From Palleronia salina (GTDB lineage: Bacteria; Pseudomonadota; Alphaproteobacteria; Rhodobacterales; Rhodobacteraceae): a stretch of 64,000 bases of DNA. Shown piece by piece: positions 17,229 to 26,521 of the stretch; the stretch's first letter is position 1, and every line of letters starts with the position of its first letter. Below the pieces are notes generated by a model. It saw nothing but the letters and a program-made list of their open reading frames with translations, was not told the origin of the DNA and did no database searches. Both the position numbers and the translations under genes were made by a program. The DNA lies in the NCBI RefSeq assembly GCF_900141995.1, contig NZ_FQZA01000010.1, positions 62,001 through 126,000 on the forward strand, in the 5' to 3' direction.

Positions 17229-19331
17229 ATGCCGAAAGACGCCGCGAGCGGTCGGATCGCCGACAAGTGGGACGACAGCAAAGCCCAATCCATGAGCGAG
17301 CCGGAAAAGCTGCTCTACCGTTCGAACCTCTTGGGGTCGGACAAGCGGGTGACCAACTACGGCGGCGGCAACACCTCGGCCAAGGTCATGCAACCCGATC
17401 CGTTGACCGGCGAAGAGGTCGAAGTCCTGTGGGTCAAGGGCTCGGGCGGCGACATCGGGACGATCGAGATGGACGGCTTCGCCACCCTCTACATGGACAA
17501 GCTGAACGCGCTTAAGGACAAGTATCGCGGCGTCGAGTTCGAGGACGAGATGGTGGGCTACCTGCCCCACTGCACGTTCAACCTGAACCCGCGCGCCGCG
17601 TCGATCGACACGCCGCTCCACGCCTACGTGCCGAAGAAACACGTGGACCACGTCCACCCCGACGCCGTCATCGCCATCGCCGCGTCGAAGAACTCCGAAG
17701 AGCTGACGAAGGAGATCTACGGCGACGAAATCGGCTGGCTGCCGTGGAAACGTCCCGGCTACGAGCTGGGCCTGTGGCTCGAGGATTTCTGCAAGAAGAA
17801 CCCCGACGCCAAGGGGGTCGTGCTGGAAAGCCACGGCCTTTTCACCTGGGCCGACGACGCGAAGGAGTGCTACGAGCTCACCCTGCGCATCATCAACCGC
17901 GCCATGGAGTGGTTCGAGGGCAAGACCGACGGCATTCCGGCCTTCGGCGGCGAAAAGCACCCCACCCTGCCCGCCGACGAACGGCGCCGCGTCGCGGCCG
18001 CGCTGATGCCCGCGATTCGCGGCATGATCTCGGAAGACAGCCACAAGGTCGGCCATTTCGATGACCAGGATGCCGTGCTGCAATTCGTGGGTGCCAAGGA
18101 CATGGAACGCCTGGCCGCTCTGGGCACCTCCTGCCCCGACCACTTCCTGCGCACGAAGATCCGCCCGCTGGTCGTGGATTTCGATCCCTCGAACCCGGAT
18201 ATCGACGGCACGCTCGACCGGCTGAAAGGCATGGTCGAGGACTACCGCGCCGACTACGCCGCCTATTACGAGCGCTGCAAGCACGACGACAGCCCCGCCA
18301 TGCGCGACACGAACGCGGTGGTCTACCTTGTCCCCGGCGTCGGCATGATCACGTTCCAGGGCGACAAGGCCACGGCCCGCGTGTCGGCCGAGTTCTACGT
18401 CAACGCCATCAACGTGATGCGCAACTCGGACGCGGTGAGCGAATACCAGGGCCTGCCCGAGCAGGAGGCCTTCGATATCGAGTACTGGCTTCTGGAAGAG
18501 GCGAAGCTGCAGCGCAAGCCGGCCCCGAAATCGCTGGCGGGCCGCGTGGCCATCGTCACCGGCGGCGCCGGCGGCATCGGTGCGGCCACGGCCGAGAAGT
18601 ACCTGTCCGAAGGCGCCTGCGTGGTGCTGGCCGATATCGACGCCGACGCGCTGGCCGCCACCAAGGACAACCTCGCCGCGCGCTACTCGGGCGACGTGGT
18701 GCGCACGGTCGAGATGAACGTGACCAGCGAGGACGCCGTCGCGACCGCCTATGCCGACATGGCCGTGGAGTTCGGCGGCGTGGACATCGTCGTGTCGAAC
18801 GCGGGCATCGCGTCGTCGGCCAAGGTCGAGGACACGACGCTGGAGCTGTGGAACAAGAACATGTCGATCCTGTCGACGGGGTATTTCCTCGTCGCGCGCG
18901 AGGCGTTCCGCATGCTCAAGACCCAGGGCATCGGCGGATCGATGATCTTCGTGGCCTCGAAGAACGGCCTGGCCGCCTCGCCCGGGGCGTCGGCCTATTG
19001 CACCGCCAAGGCCAGCGAGATCCACCTCGCCCGCTGCCTCGCGCTGGAAGGCGCGCCCGAGGGCATCCGCGTGAACACGGTGAACCCCGACGCGGTGCTA
19101 CGCGGCTCGAAGATCTGGTCGGGCGAATGGCTGGACCAGCGCGCCAGCACCTACGGCACCGACAAGGAGGGGCTGGAGGAGATGTATCGCGAACGCAGCC
19201 TGCTCAAGCGCAGCGTGCTGCCCGAGGACATCGCCGCCGCCTGCTATTTCTTCGCCAGCGACGAAAGCGCGAAATCCACCGGCAACATCGTCAACGTCGA
19301 TGCCGGCAACGTGCAGGCCTTCACCCGCTGA
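17229..19331 (+). CDS. rhaD: Bifunctional rhamnulose-1-phosphate aldolase / lactaldehyde dehydrogenase RhaD
   Basis: A 700-residue fusion. Residues about 30-400 form a class II aldolase of the fuculose/rhamnulose type with the zinc ligands in HVDHVHPDAV and the ESHGLFTW segment. Residues about 435-700 form a short-chain dehydrogenase with VTGGAGGIGAATA and the YCTAKAS active site. The aldolase splits L-rhamnulose 1-phosphate into DHAP and L-lactaldehyde, and the dehydrogenase oxidises the aldehyde to lactate in the same polypeptide. GGGGAGG lies eight bases upstream of the start. First gene of rhaDI, divergent from rhaR. The fused form is usual in rhizobia, Bacillus and Rhodobacterales, unlike E. 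coli. Confidence 0.95.
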   Translation: MPKDAASGRIADKWDDSKAQSMSEPEKLLYRSNLLGSDKRVTNYGGGNTSAKVMQPDPLTGEEVEVLWVKGSGGDIGTIEMDGFATLYMDKLNALKDKYRGVEFEDEMVGYLPHCTFNLNPRAASIDTPLHAYVPKKHVDHVHPDAVIAIAASKNSEELTKEIYGDEIGWLPWKRPGYELGLWLEDFCKKNPDAKGVVLESHGLFTWADDAKECYELTLRIINRAMEWFEGKTDGIPAFGGEKHPTLPADERRRVAAALMPAIRGMISEDSHKVGHFDDQDAVLQFVGAKDMERLAALGTSCPDHFLRTKIRPLVVDFDPSNPDIDGTLDRLKGMVEDYRADYAAYYERCKHDDSPAMRDTNAVVYLVPGVGMITFQGDKATARVSAEFYVNAINVMRNSDAVSEYQGLPEQEAFDIEYWLLEEAKLQRKPAPKSLAGRVAIVTGGAGGIGAATAEKYLSEGACVVLADIDADALAATKDNLAARYSGDVVRTVEMNVTSEDAVATAYADMAVEFGGVDIVVSNAGIASSAKVEDTTLELWNKNMSILSTGYFLVAREAFRMLKTQGIGGSMIFVASKNGLAASPGASAYCTAKASEIHLARCLALEGAPEGIRVNTVNPDAVLRGSKIWSGEWLDQRASTYGTDKEGLEEMYRERSLLKRSVLPEDIAAACYFFASDESAKSTGNIVNVDAGNVQAFTR

Positions 19332-19345
19332 GATGAACCGAACCC

Positions 19346-19398
19346 GGAGACCCTGCGCCGCAGGATCTCCAGCGAGACACCCTGCATCGCGGGGTGTC
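19346..19398 (+). repeat. Two adjacent hairpins between rhaD and rhaI
   Basis: Hairpin one pairs 19346-19357 with 19359-19370 (11 of 12 bases). Hairpin two pairs GACACCC at 19376-19382 with GGGTGTC at 19392-19398. Neither is followed by a T run; the second ends just before the rhaI ribosome site (GGAGG). They could stabilise the rhaD message or tune rhaI translation; they are not convincing terminators. Confidence 0.55.
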
Positions 19399-19410
19399 AG
19401 GGAGGACCAC

Positions 19411-20685
19411 ATGATCGACAAAGATACCATCGCCGCCGCCAACGAGACCGCGGAAGACGCCCTTCGGGCCGAATACGACGCGCTCGGGGCGACGCTAGAC
19501 CGCCGCGGGATCGACATCGCCACCATCAAGGACAAGGTCGCGGCCTATGGCGTCGCCGTGCCCAGCTGGGGCGTCGGCACCGGTGGCACCCGCTTCGCGC
19601 GCTTTCCGGGGATCGGTGAGCCCGCCTCGATCTTCGACAAGCTCGACGATTGTGGCGTCATCCACCAGCTCACGGGCGCGACTCCGCGCGTGTCGCTGCA
19701 TATCCCGTGGGACGACGCCAGCCCCGCCGACCTGCTCGCCAAGGCCGAGGAGACCGGCCTGGGCTTCGACGCGATGAACTCGAACACCTTCTCGGACGCC
19801 GAGGGGCAGGCCCACAGCTACAAGTTCGGCTCGCTCAGCCACACCAAGTCGGACGTGCGCCAGCAGGCGGTGGATCACAATCTCTACGTCATGGAGCTGG
19901 GCCAGAAGATCGGCTCGAAGGCGCTGACCATCTGGGTCGGCGACGGCTCGAACTTCCCGGGCCAGGCGCATATGACCAAGCAGTTCGAGCGCTATCTCGA
20001 CAGTGCCCGGGCGATCTACGGCAAGCTGCCCGAGGACTGGCGGCTTTTCACCGAGCACAAGATCTTCGAGCCGGCGTTCTACTCGACCGTGGTGCAGGAC
20101 TGGGGCACCAACTACCTGATCGCGAAAGAGCTGGGCGAGCGGGCCTATTGCCTCGTCGATCTCGGCCATCACGCGCCCACGGTGAACATCGAGATGATCG
20201 TCGCGCGGCTCATCCAGTTCGGCAAGCTGGGCGGTTTCCACTTCAACGACAGCAAGTACGGCGACGACGACCTCGACACCGCGGCGATCGACCCCTACCG
20301 GCTGTTCCTTGTCTTCAATGAACTCGTGGACGCCGCCGATACGCCCGGCTTCGATCCCGCGCACATGCTAGACCAGAGCCACAACGTCACCGACCCCATC
20401 GAAAGCCTGATGAACTCGGCCATGGAGGTGCAGCGCGCCTATGCCCAGGCGCTGATCGTGGATCGCGCGGCACTGTCGGGCTTCCAGGAAGACAACGACG
20501 CGCTCATGGCGTCTGAGACGCTGAAAACCGCGTTCCGCACGGACGTGACGCCGATCCTTCAGATGGCGCGGCGCGAGAAAGGCTGCGCCATCGACCCGAT
20601 CGCCGCCTATCGCCGGTCCGGCTACCGCGCGCAGGTGGCCGAGACGCGGCCGGCCTCGGCCTCGGGCGGCGGCGGCATCGTCTGA
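19411..20685 (+). CDS. rhaI: L-rhamnose isomerase (Rhizobium/Pseudomonas stutzeri type RhaI)
   Basis: A 424-residue TIM-barrel isomerase of the RhaI subtype, sequence-distinct from E. coli RhaA. Visible landmarks are YGVAVPSWGVGTGGTRFARF near the N-terminus, the metal-site region FTEHKIFEPAFYSTVVQDWG, LVDLGHHAPTVNIE and GGFHFNDSKYGDDDLD. It converts L-rhamnose to L-rhamnulose with a divalent metal. The start at 19411 follows GGGAGG by six bases; an upstream frame to 19300 would overlap rhaD. Second gene of rhaDI. A glycosidase pseudogene follows only six bases later, so the operon once had a third gene. Confidence 0.95.
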   Translation: MIDKDTIAAANETAEDALRAEYDALGATLDRRGIDIATIKDKVAAYGVAVPSWGVGTGGTRFARFPGIGEPASIFDKLDDCGVIHQLTGATPRVSLHIPWDDASPADLLAKAEETGLGFDAMNSNTFSDAEGQAHSYKFGSLSHTKSDVRQQAVDHNLYVMELGQKIGSKALTIWVGDGSNFPGQAHMTKQFERYLDSARAIYGKLPEDWRLFTEHKIFEPAFYSTVVQDWGTNYLIAKELGERAYCLVDLGHHAPTVNIEMIVARLIQFGKLGGFHFNDSKYGDDDLDTAAIDPYRLFLVFNELVDAADTPGFDPAHMLDQSHNVTDPIESLMNSAMEVQRAYAQALIVDRAALSGFQEDNDALMASETLKTAFRTDVTPILQMARREKGCAIDPIAAYRRSGYRAQVAETRPASASGGGGIV

Positions 20686-20691
20686 CCCCCA

Positions 20692-22337
20692 TGGACCTGT
20701 CGCATCTGGAACGCCCGCCCTTCAGCCTCGACGCCGAGGCCACGACTGGGTGCGCCGCACCTGGGACAGCCTGACCGAGGACGAACGGATCGGTCAGCTG
20801 TTCAACCTGCGCCCGGCCAGGTTCGACGCGGAGTAATCCGGACGGATCGCGGGGCTTGCACCCGGCGGGATCAACCGGTTCTTCGATGGCGACTACGAGG
20901 CCGAGCGCGACCGCATCGCCGAACTTCAGGCAACGGCCAAGGTGCCGATGCTGGTCTCCGCGGACCTTGAGGGGTCGCGCATGAGACTGCCGTTCGGCAC
21001 GGAGATCCCGACCCCATCGCGCTGGCCGCCATCGACGACGTGACCGCGACCGAGGAGGCCGCCCGCATCATGGCGCGCGAGGCGCGGGCCGTGGGCGTCA
21101 ACTGGTCCTTCACGCCGGTGCTGGATATCAACGCGGCCTGGCGCAGCTCCATCGTCGCGACGCGCGGCTACGGATCGGATTGCGAGACAATCGCGCGCCA
21201 TGCCCTGCCCCAGATCCGGGTCTTCCAGGAGGAAGGCATCGCCGCGACGGCCAAGCACTGGCCCGGCGAGTGGCACGACGACCGCGACCAGCATCTGGTC
21301 ACCACGATCAACTCGCTGTCCATGGAAGACTGGGAGGCGACCCACGGGCGTCTCTACCGCGAGGCCATCGACGCCGGTGTGATGAGCGTGATGACCGCCC
21401 ATATCGCCCTGCCCGCCTTCGCACGCGAGGTCGGCCAGGACGACGGCGCCGACGCCTACCTGCCCGGATCCGTCAGCCACCCGATCAACACGACTTTGCT
21501 GCGCGAAAGGCTGGGCTTCAACGGCCTGGTCGTCTCGGACGCCAGCCGCATGGCCGGGTTGTCCTCGGTCATGGAAGCGGTCGACAGCAAGGTGCAGATC
21601 ATCGCTTCGGGCGGTGACGTCATTCTCTTCTCGCTGGACTTCGAGGCCGAGATGGCCGGCATCCGCGACGCGCTGCACGCCGGCCGCATCACGCGCGAGC
21701 GGTTCTTCGACGCCGTGACGCGGGTGCTGGGCCTGAAGGCCTGGGCGGGCCTGCATCGCGGCGACACGCTGCCCGCCCTGCCCGACCCCGCGCGGAACGC
21801 CGACCAGATGGCGGAGCTTCTGCACCGGGCCCCCGTGCGAAAAAGGACATCAACGCCACCCTGCCGCTGGACCCAAAGCGCCACCGGCGCGTGCTGATGT
21901 TCACCGTGGGCATCGCCGACCCGATGATGAAGCGTCGTCACGAGATCATCCTGCCGGAGCTGCTGCGCCGCGAGGGGTTCGAGGTAACGGTTCACGAGCC
22001 CGGCACGCCCATCACCGCCGATGGCTTCGAGATCGCGATCTACGCGCTGGCCGAGGAAACGCTGCTGACGCGCGGGCGGATCTTCCTGGACTGGGCGGCC
22101 ATCGGCGGTGGGCAGGACGGCACCATGCGCCGCCTCTGGACCGACATGCCCGTCGTGATGATCTCGTTCGGGTTTCCCTACTATCTCTACGACGCGCCGC
22201 GCGTGCCGACCTACATCAACGCCTGGGCGACGATGGACCCGATGCAGCACGCGGTCGTGGACCTGCTACTGGGCCGCGCCTCGTGGCAGGGGAAAAGCCC
22301 GGTGGACGCCTTCGTCGTGCCGGACGCCCACTACTGA
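20692..22337 (+). pseudogene. Degraded GH3-family beta-glycosidase / beta-N-acetylhexosaminidase
   Basis: Pieced together across frames, this is a glycoside hydrolase family 3 protein: DSLTEDERIGQLFNL, GGINRFF, then GVNWSFTPVLDIN, the KHWPGEW motif, MTAHIALPAF and the nucleophile region NGLVVSDASRM, and a C-terminal domain to 22337. Four lesions break it. Single-base losses occur near 20742 (a C after GAGGCC), near 21010 and in the A run near 21840, and an in-frame TAA lies at 20834-20836. The longest intact part is 21040-21897. It follows rhaI by six bases and would have been the third gene of the operon, trimming a rhamnose-containing glycan. The frameshifts alone could be sequencing errors, but the nonsense codon is not explained that way. 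Confidence 0.8.
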
Positions 22338-22362
22338 ACCACCCCTTTGGCAAAGCGCCGAT

Positions 22363-22403
22363 CGACACGATTTAGGGCAGTCCACGCGGCCTGCCCTGTG
22401 TCG
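22363..22403. terminator. Candidate terminator between converging pseudogene and dctM
   Basis: CGACAC and AGGGCAG (22363-22380, with a five-base bulge) pair with CTGCCCT and GTGTCG (22391-22403); TTT follows on the plus strand. It sits in the 98-base gap between the two converging genes and could end transcription of the rhaDI operon. Confidence 0.45.
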
Positions 22404-22435
22404 TTTCGGGATGCAGTGCGCCGCTCGGGCGCGGC

Positions 22436-23722
22436 TCACATGAGAAGCGCTGGCAGGAACAGGACCAGGTTCGGGAACAGGATCATCGCCACGACCACCG
22501 CCATGACCGCGCAGGCCAGCGGGATCAGCCGGATGGAATATCCCACGTAGGACGCGTTCAGGATCCCGCAGACCGTGAACATGGACACGCCCACCGGCGG
22601 GGTCATGCCACCGAAGGTCACCAGGGTCATCATGATCAGCCCGAAATGCACCGGGTCGATGCCGGCCGCCGTGATGACCGGCACCAGGATCGGCGTCAGC
22701 AGCATGACCAGGACGGTGGCCTCGATCAGCATGCCCAGCGCCAGCAGGAAGCCCGAGACCATGAACAGAAGGACCGTGGGATCCTCGATCGCGCTGAGCG
22801 TGAATTCGGTCAGGCTTTGGGGCACGCGTTCGAAGGTGATGACGAAGCCGAAGACGCCCGAGAACAGGATGATAAGCATGATCATCCCGATATCGCGGGC
22901 GCTTTCCATCATCGCCTCGTAGACGCTGCGCCACGTGAGCTCGCGGTAGATCAGCCCGCCCACGATCAGGGCATAGACCACGGCGAAGGCGCCGGCCTCG
23001 GACGGCGTGAAGAACCCGAAGCGGATCCCCACCAGCAGCCAGATCGGGAAGATCACCGCCCAGAAGCTGCGGTAGAAGCCCCGGCCGACCTCGGCCAGCG
23101 TCGGGAAGGTGGTGCGCGCGGGCTTGTAGTCGCGGCGCACCGAGATGCCCCAGGTCGTCGCCATCAGCGCGATGGTCAGAAGAACGCCCGGCACGACGCC
23201 GGCAATGAACAGCCGGCCGATCGAGACCTCGCCCAGGTAGCCGTAAAGGATCAGACCCAGCGAGGGCGGCAGCGTCGCCGTGATCAGCCCGCCCACCGAC
23301 AGCAGCGCACCGGTGAAGCCCGAATCGTAGCCCTCTTCGGTCATGGGCTTGCCGAGGATGCGCGCCTGCATCGCCGCGTCGGCCACGGCCGAGCCCGAGA
23401 TACCGCCCATCAGCGCCGACAGGATCAGCGTGGACTGCGCCAGACCGCCGCGCATCCAGCCGGCCAGTGTCATGGCCAGGTCGATGAGCCGGGGCGTGAT
23501 GCCCGCGCGGTTCATCAGGTTGCCCAGCAGGATGAAGAGCGGCACCGCCAGCAGCGGGAAGGACTGGCTCGAGGCCACGATCCGCTGAACGGCGGTGCTG
23601 TCGGGCAGCACCGTCGAGGGCAGCAAGAAATATGCCGTCCCGCTGATGCCGATGGAAAAGGCCACGGGCATGCCGAGAAAGATCAGCAGCAGCGCGGCGC
23701 AGAGAATGAGGATCGACGTCAT
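22436..23722 (-). CDS. dctM: TRAP transporter large permease DctM (uronate operon)
   Basis: A 428-residue membrane protein with about twelve hydrophobic segments, the ion-coupled channel subunit of a TRAP importer. Family landmarks are MPVAFSIG near the start, AVPLFILLGNLMNRAGIT, MGGISGSAVADAAM, LPPSLGLILYG and MTPPVGVSMFTVCGIL near the end. It works with DctQ and the binding protein DctP and uses a sodium gradient in known cases. Start 23722 overlaps dctQ by ATGA. It is the last gene of the leftward operon gntR-AGE-dctP-dctQ-dctM. Confidence 0.93.
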   Translation of the reverse strand: MTSILILCAALLLIFLGMPVAFSIGISGTAYFLLPSTVLPDSTAVQRIVASSQSFPLLAVPLFILLGNLMNRAGITPRLIDLAMTLAGWMRGGLAQSTLILSALMGGISGSAVADAAMQARILGKPMTEEGYDSGFTGALLSVGGLITATLPPSLGLILYGYLGEVSIGRLFIAGVVPGVLLTIALMATTWGISVRRDYKPARTTFPTLAEVGRGFYRSFWAVIFPIWLLVGIRFGFFTPSEAGAFAVVYALIVGGLIYRELTWRSVYEAMMESARDIGMIMLIILFSGVFGFVITFERVPQSLTEFTLSAIEDPTVLLFMVSGFLLALGMLIEATVLVMLLTPILVPVITAAGIDPVHFGLIMMTLVTFGGMTPPVGVSMFTVCGILNASYVGYSIRLIPLACAVMAVVVAMILFPNLVLFLPALLM

Positions 23723-24309
23723 AGGGGGGACTCGAGATGGTGGTCCTGCGGCTCCAGCGTCGCGTCTAGGCCATAGCTGAAGAACCGCCGCGCGATCGAG
23801 ACGAGGAACAGCAGGCTGCCGACGGGAAGCGCAAGGGTGATGAGACCGTAGCTCAGGCCGGTCGCGCCGAGCTGGCGTTGCCAGTTGCCGGCGGCGAGGT
23901 CGAACCCGTACCACGCGAGAAAAACGAGAAACGGCACGATGAGAAGAAGGTGCAGCGCCGCCAGGATCCTGCGGAGCGCGTTCGGCACCGAATCGGCGAT
24001 GACGGACACGCGGATGTGCTCGCCCTTCTTCAGGCAGATATCCGCGCCCAGGATGATCGCCCAGATCAGGAACAGCAGCGCAAGCTGCGGCGCCGAGCGG
24101 ACGGGCATGCCCGCCGTTCGCCCGACGGCGGCGATCAGCACCGTCAGGATGGTCGCGGAGAGGGCGACGAGTGTCAGGACGGTCTCGAGCCGATCGTAGA
24201 TCGACCACAGGACCGCGCCCGCACCGCGCCGCCCGGTCTCGGCGGACGGCGACCCTTGGTCTTGGCCGCCGTCGCGATGGGCGCCGGAATCCCCGGTATT
24301 GTCAGACAT
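23719..24309 (-). CDS. dctQ: TRAP transporter small permease DctQ
   Basis: A 196-residue protein with four hydrophobic segments, as in DctQ proteins, including the family signature GADICLKKGEHIRVSV near the centre. A hydrophilic N-terminal extension of some 30 residues (acidic and glycine-rich) precedes the first helix and is not typical; a shorter start cannot be excluded, but no other start is better placed. It lies 14 bases after dctP and overlaps dctM by four bases. Confidence 0.88.
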   Translation of the reverse strand: MSDNTGDSGAHRDGGQDQGSPSAETGRRGAGAVLWSIYDRLETVLTLVALSATILTVLIAAVGRTAGMPVRSAPQLALLFLIWAIILGADICLKKGEHIRVSVIADSVPNALRRILAALHLLLIVPFLVFLAWYGFDLAAGNWQRQLGATGLSYGLITLALPVGSLLFLVSIARRFFSYGLDATLEPQDHHLESPL

Positions 24310-24323
24310 CCCGGCGCGCCTCC

Positions 24324-25307
24324 TTATTCCGACCCGCCGGGCAGGTAGGGCTGCAGCGCCTCGCGGGCGTCGGTCAGGCCGACCTCCTCGTAGACGCCCA
24401 GCGTCGCCTCGCGGAACGGGGCCAGGTCGACCTCGTTGAACGACACGCCCGCCTCTTCCATGCGGCCCTGCACCGCGTCCAGCGCGGCGACGGTGTTCTC
24501 GGTCGCTTCAACGCCCGCGGCGTCGAGTTCTTCGTCGACGATGGTGCGGATGTCTTCCGGCAGACCCTGGAACCACTCCTCGGACACGACCAGACCGGTG
24601 AACAGCTGGATGTGGTTGGTGAAGGCCACGTTGGTGGTCACTTCCTGCAGGTTGATGCCCTCGGCACCGGTCAGCTGCGCCTCGGCGGCGTCGATCGATC
24701 CCAGCTGCAGGCCGGAATAGACGTCGGTCCACGCCATCGGCACGGCCGTCGCGCCCATCGCGTTGATGGTGGCGACCCAGATCGGGGCGTCGATGGTCCG
24801 CATGCGAACGCCCTGAAGATCCTCGGGGCTTTCGATCAGCTTCTGGGTGAAGGCCTGGCGCGTGCCCTGGAACCAGTTGTAGTTCAGCAGCCGCAGGTTC
24901 GAGCTTTCGGCCAGCTCGTCCACCCACTCTTCGTAAACGGGCGACGTGGTGATGGCCTCGTACTGGGTGTAGTCGTCGACCAGGTAGGGCGCCGACAGGA
25001 TGCCCAGCTCGGACTTGAACGGGGCCAGGCGGCCGGCGTCCACCAGCACCGCCAGCGGGGCGCCGTTGCGGATCTGCTCGAGAACGTCGTTGTCCTCGCC
25101 CAGCTGCGACGACGGGTAGACCGTCACGTCGACCGCACCGTCGGTGCGCTCTTCGATGCGCTCTTCCGCGGCCAGCATGGCCTGGGTCAGCGGATCGGAC
25201 GTGGGCTGCGACGTGGACAGACCGAGCGTGTATTCCTGGGCTGCGGCAGCACCGGCAGCCAGAACAAGGGCGCCGGTCAGCGCGGTCGAGGTCAGTCGGT
25301 TCATCAT
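24324..25307 (-). CDS. dctP: TRAP transporter periplasmic binding protein DctP (probably uronate-specific)
   Basis: A 327-residue DctP-family solute receptor. The signal peptide (MMNRLTSTALTGALVLAAGA) is cleaved after AAA near residue 23. The selectivity region has the carboxylate-binding arginine pattern: GVRMRTIDAPIWVATINAMG contains the conserved arginine that grips the substrate carboxylate. GGGAGG lies seven bases upstream of the start, inside the last codons of the epimerase, whose stop it overlaps by ATGA. The adjacent uxuA, uxuB and uxaC make glucuronate or a similar hexuronate the likely ligand; that is inference from context. Confidence 0.88.
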   Translation of the reverse strand: MMNRLTSTALTGALVLAAGAAAAQEYTLGLSTSQPTSDPLTQAMLAAEERIEERTDGAVDVTVYPSSQLGEDNDVLEQIRNGAPLAVLVDAGRLAPFKSELGILSAPYLVDDYTQYEAITTSPVYEEWVDELAESSNLRLLNYNWFQGTRQAFTQKLIESPEDLQGVRMRTIDAPIWVATINAMGATAVPMAWTDVYSGLQLGSIDAAEAQLTGAEGINLQEVTTNVAFTNHIQLFTGLVVSEEWFQGLPEDIRTIVDEELDAAGVEATENTVAALDAVQGRMEEAGVSFNEVDLAPFREATLGVYEEVGLTDAREALQPYLPGGSE

Positions 25308-26521
25308 GTGAATTCCTCCCTATGCATGATGGTTTCGGGCGTTTCGGTCCCGGCCAATGGCCAGAGACCGGCGCGCGCGCCTTCCGTCAGGAACAGCGCA
25401 ACGTGGTAGACAAGGCGGCTGAGCGCGATCGGCTGGATCGGCTTCCCCTGCCCGTCGAGCTGATTGTGCCAGCGCGGCGCGGGGCCGGCCGGGAAATAGC
25501 GGTCGAACATCAGCCGGCAGAGCGCGTTGGCGGTTTCGGCGGCGTCGCTGTCGCCGGTGGCCAGGTGCCGGGCCGAGTAATACTTGCCGGCCTCGGTGAT
25601 GGGCCACAGCAGGTGGGTGTCCTCGCGCACCGCGCCCGCCGGATCCAGCGCGTCGAACGGCGCGCCGGCCATGGGGCCATCGCGGCGGACGCCATGCGCC
25701 TCGGCGAAGGCGATCATGGCATCGGCCATCCCGGTCACCTGAACCTCGCCGCCAAGCTCGGCATAGCGATGGAGCAGCCAGGCCCATTCGAACTGGTGGC
25801 CGGGTTCGCGCCGCCCGCCATCGGCACCCGCGAGCGGCCCCAAGTCGGCACCGACCCATTCCCGGATCGCGCCGGTGTCGGGATCGACAAGGTGATCGCG
25901 GGCCAGCGTGACATATCCGGTCGCCCGGTCGCGCCAGACGGGATCGCCCGTCATCTCGTAGGCCTGCAAGACGGCTTCCAGCATGTGCATCTGCGGGTTC
26001 TGGCCACGGCGCATCCCGGGCCCGGCCCCGTCCCGTGCCATGGCGTCGTCTTCCCAGAGCGCCCCGGTGGCCGGGTCGGTCAGCCTCTCGACGTAAGCCC
26101 AGAGCGACGGCACCCGGTCCGGAGGAACGGTGCCCGGCACGGCCTTTTCGAGCGTGACGAGCGCCAGCAGGACGAAACTGTGATCGTAGGACCGGCGGGT
26201 CGCGCTGGCTGCATCGTCCATCGGTGCGCCATCGGCAGCCACAGCGGCCCGGTACCCACCGTCCGCGTCGCGCAAGTGCGTGTCGAGGAAGCGCCAGGCG
26301 TGGATCGCGCTGTCCTTCAGGCGCGGCACGCCGGTGGCGATATACAGATGCGACAGGACGAACGCGCAGCGCGCCTGCGCCAGCGTGGTGCGGGGCCCCT
26401 CGATGTCGGGCTGCCCCTTGTCATCCAGCCATTCCAGAAGGCCGCCGTTCGCGTCGTCGGTGACGCGGTCCAGCCAGCGGGGCAGGAACGTGGTGGTGAA
26501 GGCAGAGGCATCCAACGTCAC
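25304..26521 (-). CDS. AGE-family sugar epimerase/isomerase
   Basis: A 405-residue (alpha/alpha)6-barrel protein of the N-acylglucosamine 2-epimerase family. The likely active-site histidines are those of PGHQFEWAWLLHRY and RWHNQLDGQGKP; SYDHSFVLLAL and MHMLEAVLQAY are other family landmarks. Members isomerise free sugars such as mannose/fructose or epimerise N-acetyl sugars. The GTG start at 26521 overlaps the regulator by GTGA and the stop overlaps dctP by ATGA, so it is locked between a uronate-type regulator and the importer. A role in converting an incoming uronate or aldose to an isomer that UxaC or UxuB can use is plausible but not shown by the sequence. Confidence 0.85.
   Translation of the reverse strand: MTLDASAFTTTFLPRWLDRVTDDANGGLLEWLDDKGQPDIEGPRTTLAQARCAFVLSHLYIATGVPRLKDSAIHAWRFLDTHLRDADGGYRAAVAADGAPMDDAASATRRSYDHSFVLLALVTLEKAVPGTVPPDRVPSLWAYVERLTDPATGALWEDDAMARDGAGPGMRRGQNPQMHMLEAVLQAYEMTGDPVWRDRATGYVTLARDHLVDPDTGAIREWVGADLGPLAGADGGRREPGHQFEWAWLLHRYAELGGEVQVTGMADAMIAFAEAHGVRRDGPMAGAPFDALDPAGAVREDTHLLWPITEAGKYYSARHLATGDSDAAETANALCRLMFDRYFPAGPAPRWHNQLDGQGKPIQPIALSRLVYHVALFLTEGARAGLWPLAGTETPETIMHREEFT

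Noticed and set aside
20692-22337. Two separate intact genes (a short GH3 and a small downstream gene)
   Set aside because: The pieces join into one GH3 protein when single bases are restored; neither piece has its own ribosome site.
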